From the NCBI GenBank assembly GCA_910592205.1, contig CAJVPJ010000512.1, forward strand, positions 1 through 23,161: a stretch of 23,161 nt of DNA, written 5' to 3'. The notes beneath the pieces are model-generated. The model searched no databases and was not told the origin of the DNA. It saw nothing but the letters and a program-made list of their open reading frames with translations. The translations under genes were made by a program, and so were the position numbers. Origin of the DNA: Paraglomus occultum. Taxonomy: Eukaryota > Glomeromycota > Glomeromycetes > Paraglomerales > Paraglomeraceae. Shown here piece by piece: positions 11,271 to 21,746 of this stretch; position 1 is the stretch's first letter, and each line of letters begins with the position of its first letter.

Positions 11271-11931
11271 AGTACATACAATTTGCAAGACACATTGGTT
11301 CATTCTAATATTGTACACGAATGTATAAATAGAAAACATTTTAAATAAGCGTCTTCCGATTTTGTCTTGAATGGCCGGGTAACACGGACAATCAATCCAA
11401 TATATTAGCTTACTAAACGCTGGTGCGCCCGACAAAATTGTTTAAATAATCTCAAGCAACGTATTCCCAAATGCCATATTAAATCTCATCCTCCACCAAG
11501 ACAAGACAATAAACAACCACATTCTTTGAAACAAAAAACGTTTATAAGGTTAGTCGTTTTAGCAGCCATTTGCTCTACGAAAAACGACGCGGGTATCATG
11601 CCTACACTCTTTTTCTTTCGACTATAATTCCATAATGTTTAGCATAAAGCCTACATTTTAATTGATTTGTATATTATAATAACAAGAACGTTGAAGTAAA
11701 AAAAAAATAAATATTATGCAACATGTTTTTTATGGCATATTTGAAAGTTCAAATAGAAATAACAAGATTAGTTTACCATAATATGAGGAGACAAAGTGTT
11801 GTCTTTTTGAATCCTAAAAGCAGATTCCGTAGTCAGCACTGTACCAGGTACTCGTGTCGGCTAACTGTCCTTTACGTAAAAAAACTGACATTATCATGTT
11901 TATTGTTACTCAAAAACTACAGTTTTATACC
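11271..11931. other. Upstream region of membrane-protein gene A
   Basis: No gene can be supported. The last 75 to 100 bases are similar to the sequence upstream of the inverted copy B (shared ACTCGTGTCG, GTAAAAAA, TTATCATGT, TATTGTTACTCAAAAACTAC), so the duplicated unit includes the proximal promoter or 5' UTR. Confidence 0.55.
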
Positions 11932-13889
11932 ATGATCGACTTTACGAGGTGTTTGTCTCGATATACCAACAAGAAGACAGTAAGTATCGTAATAAAAGTT
12001 TATTAATTTATATAATATAGATTTAATTGCTGATAATTTATTAATTCGTTTGACAGTTTACCGAACCGGCATCGCTTCTCTTACTGCGTGTATCAATATC
12101 AATTTTTATCAGTTTTATATTTCTGTCGTACATCGTTTACTTACTGGTAGCCATCAAGAACGATGAACCTGTGCTCAGGTTTACGCAAGAACCATTAACG
12201 AAAATGGAAATACCTGGTAAGCTTTTTACAAATTAAACGTGATTGCAGCAAAAATCGACCACAACAATCGGTTTCACTCGTAAGTAATTTTCTTTTTCTC
12301 TGCAGATATTGAAATATGTTCGGACAACAGTGATGTTATTATAACGCAATGCATATTTTACATGACGGGATTTCAAAATAACAAATAGTAAGTACCAAAT
12401 ATTTTTATTCTTGTTTTTACTTTTGGTTTTGTCCGGCTAATATTTTTATTACTAGTCTTGTTTACGTAATTATTTTCTCTTATACTCTTGTAACAGCTAC
12501 GACAACTGCACAACTCCGGAAGGAATAAATTATATTATACCAGGAGACAAGTCGGGTACTACTGGCACATTTTGTAACCTGTTCACTACAAATAAAACTG
12601 TCTATTTTCCGCAGTCATCCGAATATGGAGTGATTGCTGTCGAGTTTCTATTTAAAATCGTAAATCTCACGGCTTCCGTAAAGAATAGCCGTACAGTTCC
12701 TGCGATTAGTATCCAACCATATCACCCAGGTAATTCGGAAATGAGAAAAGTATACAATGCCAAATTACGTCTTTATACCGAGTTATTAACTTGACAATGC
12801 AAGCTTAAACAAAATATTAAATTTTTGTTTTATCAATATTACTATGTCTTTTCAACTATAGACTTTAACTCACTTTGGAAACAGCCACCTAATACTCCCA
12901 AAGCATTAACATTCGAAGATCAACTGCGGAGTCAACTAAACTCATTCACGGGAATGCAAAATTATCTTACAAAGGTATTCAAACTGACGATTTTATCTAA
13001 TGCGCCTGCAATACGCTTTGTGCCCCTCTCTTCCATGCACAATTAAATTAATTTGTTCTTATTATTATAAATATTTTGAAAAGGTTTCTTTACGCCAATC
13101 AAAATTTCGTGCAATTAATCATAAAACCTTCCGATCAGTGTTTGGTCTAGAGCCCGCATATTACGATTACCTTTTCTTTGACATTGACGCAAAATATTTC
13201 CCCCTTGAGCCTAATCCTACGTTTTCACCTACAACCAACACGGGCGTATTTTCCATACAGCCTCAGTTTTTTGAACAGGAAGTTAAAGAGCAACAGAGGT
13301 AAAGGAAAAAAGGGATTTTTGAACTAATAACTGGTTATGCTTATTTAACTTTTTTTTTCTTCTTTTTTGCTAATTATTTATTCCACTTATTATTATTGGC
13401 AGAACAAAAACTTTATTGTCTTCCTTGGGTCTCGCTGGTGGTGCCTTTGGCATATTATTTAGTCTATACACAGTTCTTTTTGGAGAATCTCGATTAAAAC
13501 CATGGTAAATGTTAAAAACAAATTTTTACGCGTTTTTTATTTGCGCTTACTCATGTACATGTTTGCAATTCAACAGGGGTATTTTTCACCGAACACTCAT
13601 TAAACGAACACAAATTTCCAACCAACTTCAGTCTCTCCCTCTGGTTAGTCCTGTCCAATCGTCGACTTTGACATTGTCTTCATCAGAACGGGCCATGCGT
13701 CTGGAAAATCGTGTACAAGAACTTGAGGAATTGTTGCAAGATTATTTCTTGGACACATCATACTTGAGAAAAGTTGGCGAAAGTGCCTTTGGATACAAAG
13801 AGAATAAAAGCGTTGTAATGATTGATAGTGTACAAAAACCATCTATGAAAAATGAGAAGTACGATGAAACAGAAAAGATCGAAAAGTAA
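11932..13889 (+). CDS. Two-pass membrane protein, paralogue A, family not named
   Basis: The eight exons are 11932-11979, 12057-12216, 12306-12387, 12497-12729, 12862-12974, 13084-13298, 13403-13504 and 13577-13889, giving 421 aa. Topology: short basic N-terminus; TM1 at about 22-47; a non-cytosolic domain with four cysteines conserved in all three copies (C74, C85, C101, C123) and sequons NCT (N100) and NKT (N129); TM2 at about 289-310 (LGLAGGAFGILFSLYTVLFG) followed by RLKPWG; and a C-terminal coiled coil at about 354-375 (RLENRVQELEELLQDYF). I do not recognise a named domain. The layout resembles receptor or channel subunits with one large loop, but no channel signature (DEG/ENaC, P2X) is visible. 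The start MIDFTRCLS is conserved in B. An in-frame ATG at 11896 could add 12 residues. Confidence 0.87.
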
Positions 13890-14016
13890 ACCGTAATATA
13901 TCAAAAAACCTTTAAATAGTTAATCTGTTTTGTGTTATATAATTATTATTATTTGTCATTAGCATTATTTGATAAATTAGACAAAATGACATTATATATA
14001 GTTAGAAGACTTGTTA

Positions 14017-14022
14017 AATAAA
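14017..14022 (+). terminator. AATAAA polyadenylation signal of gene A
   Basis: A consensus AATAAA lies 128 bases after the stop of gene A and just before the Tc1-like terminus at 14142. Confidence 0.5.
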
Positions 14023-14141
14023 AGCCATTGTAGAAATTTGAGTTATCAATTACATTTACTTGCACTGTAAAACTAAATACTATTGAAAATTACAATTATA
14101 AAGTTAAAGAGAAATTACCATAAACCATTTTCCTTAATATA

Positions 14142-14520
14142 CAGTCTGTCTCAAAAAAAAACTGGAATTAAAAGAAAAAGGCAATTATATAATAACTACT
14201 GTAGCAAACAGCATAAACGATAACTTGTTTAAAAAATTTATGTGGTGTGCAACCCGTCTACTCGGGAATTAAATGGAAAAACATAAGGTTTATGATCATA
14301 TCACAGCTTGCATTAATAAATTTTAATATTAATATAGAATTTGTTCTCCATTACTTTCAACAATAAGCTCACTCTGCTGTCTCATTGAAGTTACAAAATT
14401 AATTAGAGTCAATTTTGGTATTTTTTTGTCCCACTTAAACTGTTTCAATTTATTGGCATCTGCTCTTCTACATTCCTCTTAACCATATTTTACAAATTTT
14501 CAAGTCAGGACTATTATATA
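14142..14520 (-). mobile_element. Tc1/mariner element remnant, 3' end only
   Basis: A TA at 14140-14141 is followed by CAGTCTGTCTCAAAAAAAAA, a Tc1-type terminal sequence. Read on the minus strand, about 14510 down to 14335 encodes a degraded transposase C-terminus. It shows NKLKQFKWDKKIPKLTLINF followed by VTSMRQQ and ends near VESNGEQI, matching the W..IP...l..lv.SMp.R pattern of Tc1 transposases. An in-frame stop precedes it, and the DDE catalytic core and the other terminus are missing. It sits in the spacer between the inverted genes A and B. Confidence 0.6.
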
Positions 14521-14525
14521 TTAGT

Positions 14526-14680
14526 CAACAATTTTTTTGTTGTCAATTAACCAAACAGTTTTTTTTGTTGCTAATAAACCAAGAATCCATTGAGTCCAAT
14601 GGATTGATCAATTGGTGGTCCATTGACAACAGTTTTTTGTTACCAATTAACCAACAATTTTTTTGTTGTCAATTAACCAA
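14526..14680. repeat. Exact 29-bp direct repeat pair with degenerate copies between
   Basis: The same 29 bases, beginning CAACAATTTTTTTGTTG and ending TCAATTAACCAA, occur at 14526-14554 and 14652-14680. Each copy contains the inverted arms CAACAA/TTGTTG around a T run. Two degraded versions lie at about 14555-14585 and 14626-14651. A second motif (TCCATTGAGTCCAATGG and TCCATAGGGTCCAATG) also recurs, so a longer unit seems to have been duplicated. Confidence 0.85.
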
Positions 14681-14720
14681 GATCCATTAAATCCATAGGG
14701 TCCAATGAAAAATTGATCAT

Positions 14721-15203
14721 TATATTGACCTACTTCTCTAGAAACATTCGCAGTATTTTGCATCGTTGGCCATTTCCGCATGAACGTTAGTAAACACACT
14801 GTACTCTAAAACTCTAACGTCTTCTCAAATTTATAATTAGAAAAAAAAACACTAGAATTACCTAAAATGCAAGCAATAGTTGGAAGGAAAACTGAGAAGG
14901 TGGTGCCATATTTGAAATTAACCAAAAAATCAGTGTATTATGCCATTGTATTGTAGAGATAGTCTGTTTCATTGTCCATCGTACTACCATTTAGAGTAAT
15001 TACGGGATTAATAATAATAAGAATTTTAAATTATTATTTTCCGCTTGATATATGCATTGCGAGTGTATATAATTTCAGCAGTGAGAGTCAATGCTCGGAG
15101 CCAGAGCAAGCGTAGATATAATGTTGTTCATTTATGATACATACGAAACACAATGAGGGGAACGTTTTACGTTAATCTCTCCCCACTCATTGTACTCCTC
15201 GTT
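14721..15203. other. Remainder of the A/B spacer
   Basis: No gene or clear repeat is visible. The 3' flanks of A and B are not similar to each other beyond the last coding exon, so the homology arms of the inverted duplication end near the stop codons. Confidence 0.5.
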
Positions 15204-17066
15204 CTACCCCTCGAATGGGTTCTGCACACCGTCAATTATTACAGCTTTTTCGTCTTCCTTGTATGCAAAGGAACTTGAACCAATTTGTTTCAAGTATGAT
15301 GTGTCAAAGAAACATTCTTGCAACAGCTCCTCAAGTTCTTGTACACGATTTTCCAGACGCACAACCCGTTCTGATGAAGACAACATCAAAGTCGGCGGTT
15401 GGACAGGACTAACCAAAGGAAGAGACCGAAGCCGGTTAGAAAACCGTGTTTGTTTAATAAACGTTCGGTGAAAAATACCCCTGTTTGATTGCAAAAACGT
15501 ATATGAGTAAGGGTATAACAAAAAACACAGCAAAAAAAGTTGTTGCTTAGTGCTTACCAAGGTTTCAATCGAGATTCCCCAAAAAGAACTTTGTAAAGAC
15601 TAAGTGATACGCCAAAAGCACCACCAGCGAGACCCAAGGAAGACAACAAAGTTTTGGTTCTGCCAGTAATACGTGTAATAGTAGATAATGAACAATGGGA
15701 GAGTTATATCGGCATAATCAATTATCTTCTCTTACCTCTGTTGTTCTTTGACCTCCTGTGTAGAAAAATCTTTAGGATGCTCTATGGAAAATATGCCCGT
15801 GTTGTTTGCTGGTGAGAACGTAGGACTAGGCTGAACGAGCAAATATTTTGCGTCAACGTCAAAAGCAAAGTAATCGAAATATTGAGGCTCTAGACCGAGC
15901 ACCGATCGGAAGGTTTTATGGTTAATCGTACGAGTTTTTGACTGGCGTAAAATAACCTTTTTAAGAACGATCCATTTAATCATACATGGAAGATAGAGAT
16001 ACAAAGTATATCGCAGCGATTTGATTAATTCCTAACAAATACCTTTGTAAAATAATTCTGTAATCCTATAAATGCACTTGTTTCTTTTCGCAGATCATTT
16101 TCGAATAATAATGCTTTGGGAGCATCAGGTGGCGGTTTCCATTGTAAACTATAGTCTACAGTTGAAAAAATAGTAATATTAATAAAACGGAAAAATTCAA
16201 CATTTTAGTCAAGCTTGCTTTGTCAAGTTAACGACTCGATATAAAGGCGTGCTTGACACTATATACTTTTTCAGTTCTGCAGCTACCTGGATGATACGTC
16301 TGGATGTGAATTGTAGGGATTGTCGGATGATTCTCTGCAGTAGCCGTGAGGTTCATGATTTTAAACAGAAACTCGATCGCAAATAATCCATCTTCGGAAG
16401 ACTGCGTAAAATATTTAGTTTTATTTGTGGTGAACAGTTTACAAAATGTGCCAGTAGTACCCGAGTCTATTGGTCTGATATAATTTATTCCTTCCGGAGT
16501 TGTGCAGTTGTCGTAACTGTTACAAGAGTACAAAAAAATATTTACGTAAACAAGACTAGTAATAAAAACATTGACCGGCCAAAAAAATAAAAAAAAAAAA
16601 AACAAAAAATACTTACTGTTCGTTATTTTGAAATTCATTCGTGTGAAACATGCATTGCGTTATAATAACCTCAGTGTTGTCCGAACATATTTCAATGTCT
16701 ACAAACAGAAAATTACTTACAAGTGAAACCGATTGCCCGTGGTCGGTTTGCTGCAATCACGTTTAATTTGCAAAAACCTTACCAGGTACTTCCATTTTTG
16801 TTAATGTTTCTTGCCTAAATCTGTACACTGGGTCATCATTATTGATGAGTATCAGCAAGTAAACGACATACGCTATAAATATTAAACTGATAAGGATTGA
16901 TATTGATACGCGCAGTATGAGAAGCGATGCCGGTTCGTTAAACTATCAAACAAATTAATAAGTGTATCAGCAATTAAATTTATATTTATAAATCGATAAA
17001 ATTCATCACGATACTCACCGTCCTCTTGTTGGTAAATCGAGACAAACACCTCGTGAAGTCGATCAT
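15204..17066 (-). CDS. Two-pass membrane protein, paralogue B, inverted copy of A
   Basis: Exons in transcript order are 17066-17019, 16942-16783, 16698-16617, 16516-16287, 16155-16043, 15956-15736, 15659-15558 and 15480-15204, giving 410 aa. Six of the eight exons have the same length as in A (48, 160, 82, 113 and 102 nt among them) or differ by whole codons, and all intron phases match. It keeps TM1, the four loop cysteines, sequons NCT, NKT and NLT, TM2 with the LGLAGGAFG motif, RLKPWG and the coiled coil RLENRVQELEELLQECF. It is shorter than A at the C-terminus and carries a two-residue insertion in exon 6. Introns 1 and 2 are still clearly alignable to those of A, which indicates a recent duplication or gene conversion. 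The frame is intact, so it is probably functional. Confidence 0.87.
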
Positions 17067-17104
17067 GATACAACTGTATGTAGTTTTTGAGTAACAATAG
17101 ACAT
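17063..17104 (-). promoter_or_regulatory. Overlapping upstream ORF in the leader of gene B
   Basis: An upstream ATG at 17104 opens a 14-codon frame whose TGA overlaps the main start as ATGA. The homologous ATG of copy A (11896) is in frame with the main ORF instead. Whether it lies in the transcript is unknown. Confidence 0.35.
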
Positions 17105-17659
17105 GATAAAGTCGTTTTTTACGATTAATCGACACGAGTTTCTGGACTTGCCTATAATAAGTATAGAACAAAGAAGCTCACCTATATGTGATTGCTTAAC
17201 GACAAGTACGATGTCTCTTTGCAATCACAGTTATAAATACATTTTTAATGGCAAATGAATTCACGGTATTATTATGTCGCAGCACCAGGTACTGCCATAT
17301 TAGTAAGTTGCTGTTACACGGTTGAATCTATCTAACTGAGTTAGTAGATAACGATAATAATAGTTTATCATTCTGAGTTGTGGCAGTGACTGTGGCTAGT
17401 AAATCAAATTATAGGAACTGAATTTTCTATAAATAAGTCTGTCTATACCTGCCCAAATATAAATTTGTCACACAAACATAGCGTGAAATCTACCTTAGTA
17501 ATTATCGTGTGACAAAAAAAAATCAGGCCATTGGCTAGAGACAAGTTCTAGACTAAATCACAACTTGACCGTCATATTGTTGTGTCAGTTCTAGAACTCA
17601 GTTGTCTGGTCCCAACTGAACGTCATGTACCAATAAACTGCGTCAACACAATGTAATCA
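17105..17659. other. Upstream region of gene B
   Basis: The first 50 to 80 bases beyond the upstream ORF resemble the A leader; beyond that no gene is seen. A palindrome GTTCTAGAAC and a related GTTCTAGAC lie at 17545-17600. The left terminus of the Tigger relic was looked for here and not found. Confidence 0.45.
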
Positions 17660-18963
17660 TGTGATATCGTGGAATTTCGAAATGGGCCGAGTTCCAGAAC
17701 AAAAAATCTAATCCATAAAATTAGCCAAAGAGGAACATCGACAGCAACCAACTACAACCGCCGAGGACTGAATTTTGCGCACCTAAACGCCCGCAGCTTG
17801 AAACTGCTCTTATCTTTGGTTAATAATGCACTTGATTTTAAAGGGCCATCTATTTCGCAAATCAATTTTCGATTGACGAATCGACTAGCAGGCTTTAAAA
17901 TCGCAATAGGATTTCGTCAATTCAGAAAGCAAGGAGAAAGTGCAAGTGCATTACCTGCTGAACAGTTGGAAAATGAACGCAAATCATCACGAACGCACCT
18001 TTAGTACCCATAATATTGAAATAGCGATGAAACCGGTCTCTTTTGGTAATGGAACCTTTGCGCGTTTTAGCTCGTATTAAGATAAAGGCTTGCGTCACAC
18101 CTTTTTGTGAAAAGATGAAGCTTGGCTTTATTTATTGACACAAAAATCCCGAGGAACGACTATGCCGTTTATCATTATTGGAACGAGCCAGCCTGGATGC
18201 AAGTCAGCATTTTTAACGACACTTTTAAACTTGACAAAGATATGAAAAGACAAATAGAAATATTTTATTGCTAGTTGATAATGCGCCAGTACAACTTATC
18301 CTTGAAGAGATTAATTTCCGTCACCCAAAATACTACAGCCTTTCGTCAAACCTTGCGACGCCGGCAGCATCTATTCCTTTAACGTGAATATACAACTTTG
18401 AATCGAGTTTGGGTATACGATTTCCAAGACGGCACCTCAAACATACGTGTCGGCGATACTAATACCGTATATGATGTTCTAATAAATGCATCAGAAGCAT
18501 TGGCTGATGTTTCATCGCAACCATTCCCGAAGAGACAGTTGTTGAACACTATGATACATTGTTCAGAAGGAACAGTAAGTAAGGGCTATATAAATAATAA
18601 CCTTCTCTTCGCTCAACTTTTGTTTACGTTTCAGTAACAATAACAACGAGCTTAAAAGGCTATGGAAATGCTGCTCAAACAGTTACCATATGATGCTAAC
18701 TTTTCAGCAAATGAATACATTCGCGTTGGCGACGAGAATTGACAAACGTTTACTGATGAAGATGTAAATAGAATTAGTATGGCGGGTAGCAAAAGTGAAG
18801 CTGAAACGGTAGAAAGGTTGGAAACGATAAATAATAGAGCGGTCAGCATATCACATTTTTGTATCAGCAAGTGAGATTACCGGAGGACTAAAGATTGTGA
18901 GCCATTCAGCACAGCAAAACTCTAGACAAGTTAGTCCGAGTGTAAAATAATGGGGGTTCACTG
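17660..18963 (+). pseudogene. Dead pogo/Tigger-type transposase gene (DDE_1, CENP-B/jerky-like)
   Basis: Fragments in several frames follow the order of a pogo/Tigger transposase. First is a CENP-B-type helix-turn-helix region (about 17660-18000) with FRQFRKQGESASA and AEQLENERKS. Then come the three catalytic aspartate contexts: DETGLFW (Asp codon 18026-18028), LLLVDNAPV (18277-18279) and PCDAG (18357-18359). C-terminal VYDFQDGTSN (about 18410) and KQLPYDANFSANEYIRV (about 18680-18730) follow. Stops interrupt it at 18002, 18047 and later, and frames shift at least three times, so it cannot encode an active enzyme. The right terminus reads TTCACTG followed by TA at 18964. No left terminus was found. 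It lies between paralogues B and C. Confidence 0.85.
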
Positions 18964-18965
18964 TA

Positions 18966-19838
18966 TGTTTACGCAGTAAGTTACGCAGCAAGTTATGCTT
19001 ATGTATAAGCCACACGGGGACAGTGAAATCATGGTTACTGCGTTATAACAGATATTAATGATCACATGCGTAATCATCATCGATCTGTATTATGATTACC
19101 ATAATAGTTGCCCTGTGAAATCGTAATCGTTGTAGGACAGCGAGATTGTTTGTCAGCCAAAGCTTACGTTAGCTTCTTGAGTTAGGAAAGTGCTCTGAAA
19201 GTCTTGTGCAAAACGTGACGCCAAAACGCAAAGTGTGAAAATGGTCTGCTGTATATTCGTTATTTTTGTGAAAGTAAGTGTCTTTTTACAGCAAACTCGG
19301 TACAATTTATTATAAAAATGGTAATGGTAATATCAACCAAACCCTTAAGATGACGTCATAATAATCATTAGAATAAACAATAATACTAACGATTTCTAAA
19401 TATAGTCTTAATGTCTTCGTTAGTACACCGAAAACCCCGAAATTCGCCAAGTTAAGTGTTCGATTTTCGATCATTCTATCGTTCATTGTACCGTACCTCT
19501 TGTGAATTATGCATTATCCGTTCGATGCACTGTTGTGAAAATAACCGGCTGGCAACCATCCATTTATGGCCTTTATATGCAGGAAATATGAGTGAACATT
19601 GCACCTTATTGGCTTGACAATTGCAAATCCCTCATATAACGATAAGCGTTGGGGAGATTGGGCCAATTAGCCGATAATCTCTTTGTCGACTCTATATTAA
19701 TACCATTAAATTCTAATTTAGACAATTTCTCGGTAACTCCAAGTTATCGATCTAACTTAAAACGTCTAAGCGTCATCTTTATGTTCATTGTGAGGAAAGG
19801 CTTGTTTTTTTTGAGCCATAAGCCTCATCATTAATACA
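18966..19838. other. Intergenic region between the Tigger relic and gene C
   Basis: No gene can be supported. Small open frames, for example 19649-19834, have no recognisable content. The distal end contains the presumed gene C promoter. Confidence 0.5.
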
Positions 19839-19846
19839 TATATAAG
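19839..19846 (+). promoter_or_regulatory. TATA-box-like sequence upstream of gene C
   Basis: TATATAAG lies 57 bases before the proposed start codon at 19896, a plausible core-promoter spacing for a short leader. Confidence 0.35.
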
Positions 19847-19895
19847 CCCAAATGCGCAGACCAATCTATCTCGATACCCACAGCTCGCTGTCAAG

Positions 19896-21746
19896 ATGTT
19901 GTTTATGTTCGACCCCCCCAAAAAGAATGTCTGTACTAATTAGTAAGAGGAACTTTTGCTACTAAACTTGTATTGATACTTAATGTCCTTAATATTTCTA
20001 GTATCCAGAACCAAAGTTTTTGCGATGGTCACGTATTGTAGTGGGATTCCTTATAGTGATCATTTATGTGTTCTACTTGGCTTATCTGGGTTGGGGTATC
20101 GCAAGAGATACGCCGGTTCTGAAGCTGTCTTTAGAGAGACTAGATTCGTTGCAAGTGCCAGGTGAGCGAAGGAATTACTGGCATTACGATGACATTGATA
20201 GAACGAGCAAATCTAACAACTGCCCTTCGACTTGTCTTGTTGCCAAGAAATCGAAATTTGTGCTCCAGCTAGTCCTCTGATATTAACAAAATGTACGTTC
20301 AACGCCTGGCAAGCAGCTAATACCGAAGTGTAAGTATGCCGTCGGTAAAAATGTAACTATTCTTGATCATTTCATAAATAATAACTGTAATCGCGCCTCC
20401 ACATTTCCCCTCTCGTTTCTTAAGATTTGAGAACTGTACACGTCCAACAGGAGAGGAATTCATCTACCTGAAAAACTTCTCGGATCCCAATCAATTTTGC
20501 TATCTCTTCTCAACCAATAAAACGTACATGTTTAGTAAAACGGATTTATTTCGAATCGACTTTTTCTATAAGATAGCAGATCTCCCAAAAGCCTGGAATT
20601 CTTCGATATCAATCCCTGCCCTCGCGTTGCAAGCGTTCAATCCAGGTAATACAGAGGTTTTTGTTTATACAACGGTTGACTGCGGCAGTAGTAATGATGA
20701 TGATAATGGCATCCTGATGCAGATTTTAATCCACTCTGGAGACCTGAGCAACTCAAAAACTCTAATTATAAATATGAAGTTGACATGAGGCTTCAAACCA
20801 ACAACTTTATCAGTATGGCCGGATGGGTTACTTCGGTAAGCAACCAAACGGAGGAAGGGCTGGACGGGCAATAAATTCTGTACACATTTTCCGCGTATAA
20901 ATGTAAACCTCTTTGCAACTCTTTTCCATTTGACTATTGCAGATGTCATTCCAACAATACGTCTTCCGAGATATAGATCCTCGTGATTTTGGAGCAGTAT
21001 CAGGCTTTGCCCCGCAATATCACAATACTTCAACAATAGTAACTACTGCGAAATACTTTCCATTAAGGGCAGATGCTCCAGGCTTTGGTCCTGATGGAGA
21101 TACCGGAGTGTTCTCTGTTCAAGCGGAATCATACTTTCAGCAAGTCCAGGAACAACAAAGGTAACAGACTTTAGAACTACTAATAAGCGTGTAAACTATT
21201 AGGTGGTTTGTAACATAATCATGTATTCTCTTGAATCTAGGTCTAAGACAATTCTCTCGGCCCTTGGTTTGGCTGGTGGTGCGTTTGGGGCAATATGTGG
21301 CGTATATATGGTACTCTTCGGACAGCCAAGACTCAAACCATGGTAAGTCAACAGCATACTTGCTTACTAGTCAATGTCGAACGTTTGACCAGAGAGGGAG
21401 TGGTGGTGGTTGCGTTGACTCGACTATCGTGTTACCTTTTCGTTCACGTCCAATTTCTTTTTACAGGGGCGCTCTGCACTATCTTGTGCGCAAACCCACA
21501 AAAATCCAAGATCCGCTGAACATACCCCTCGTCTCTCCTGTATTGTCATCTCAACTTACCACGACCTCCGAGCAACGTTTATCGCATTTAGAAGGACGGC
21601 TCCAAGAATTGGAGGGTCTGTTACAGGATTACTTCATAGATCCTTCATATCTGCGGAATGTCAAGAATAAGCTGTCGACGTCATTTAGTAGCAAAGTTTC
21701 GCCAGAACACGAGAATAAAGGATGGTGGGAGGATAGGAGAATGTAA
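19896..21746 (+). CDS. Two-pass membrane protein, paralogue C
   Basis: Exons are 19896-19928 (tentative), 20002-20161, 20248-20329, 20425-20645, 20723-20835, 20943-21160, 21241-21342 and 21467-21746, giving 402 aa. Exons 2, 3, 5 and 7 have exactly the lengths of those in A and B, and every phase agrees, although the introns no longer look alike. It keeps TM1 (IVVGFLIVIIYVFYLAYLG), the four loop cysteines (EIC, TKC, ENC, QFC), sequons NCT and NKT, the TM2 segment LGLAGGAFGAICGVYMVLFG, RLKPWG and the coiled coil HLEGRLQELEGLLQDYF. The last residues are different and acidic/tryptophan-rich (GWWEDRRM). Exon 1 is the weak point: it would end PPKKN with donor GTCTGT, resembling NKKT and NKRT in A and B. 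No named family is recognised. Confidence 0.86.

Noticed and set aside
15190-15471. Plus-strand open frames opposite the last exon of gene B
   Set aside because: They are antisense shadows of the coding exon; the same shadow appears opposite the last exon of A.
20020-20280. 86-codon frame reading on from paralogue C exon 2
   Set aside because: The tail after GTGAGC at 20162 is intron read-through. Splicing to 20248 restores the EIEIC motif shared with A and B.
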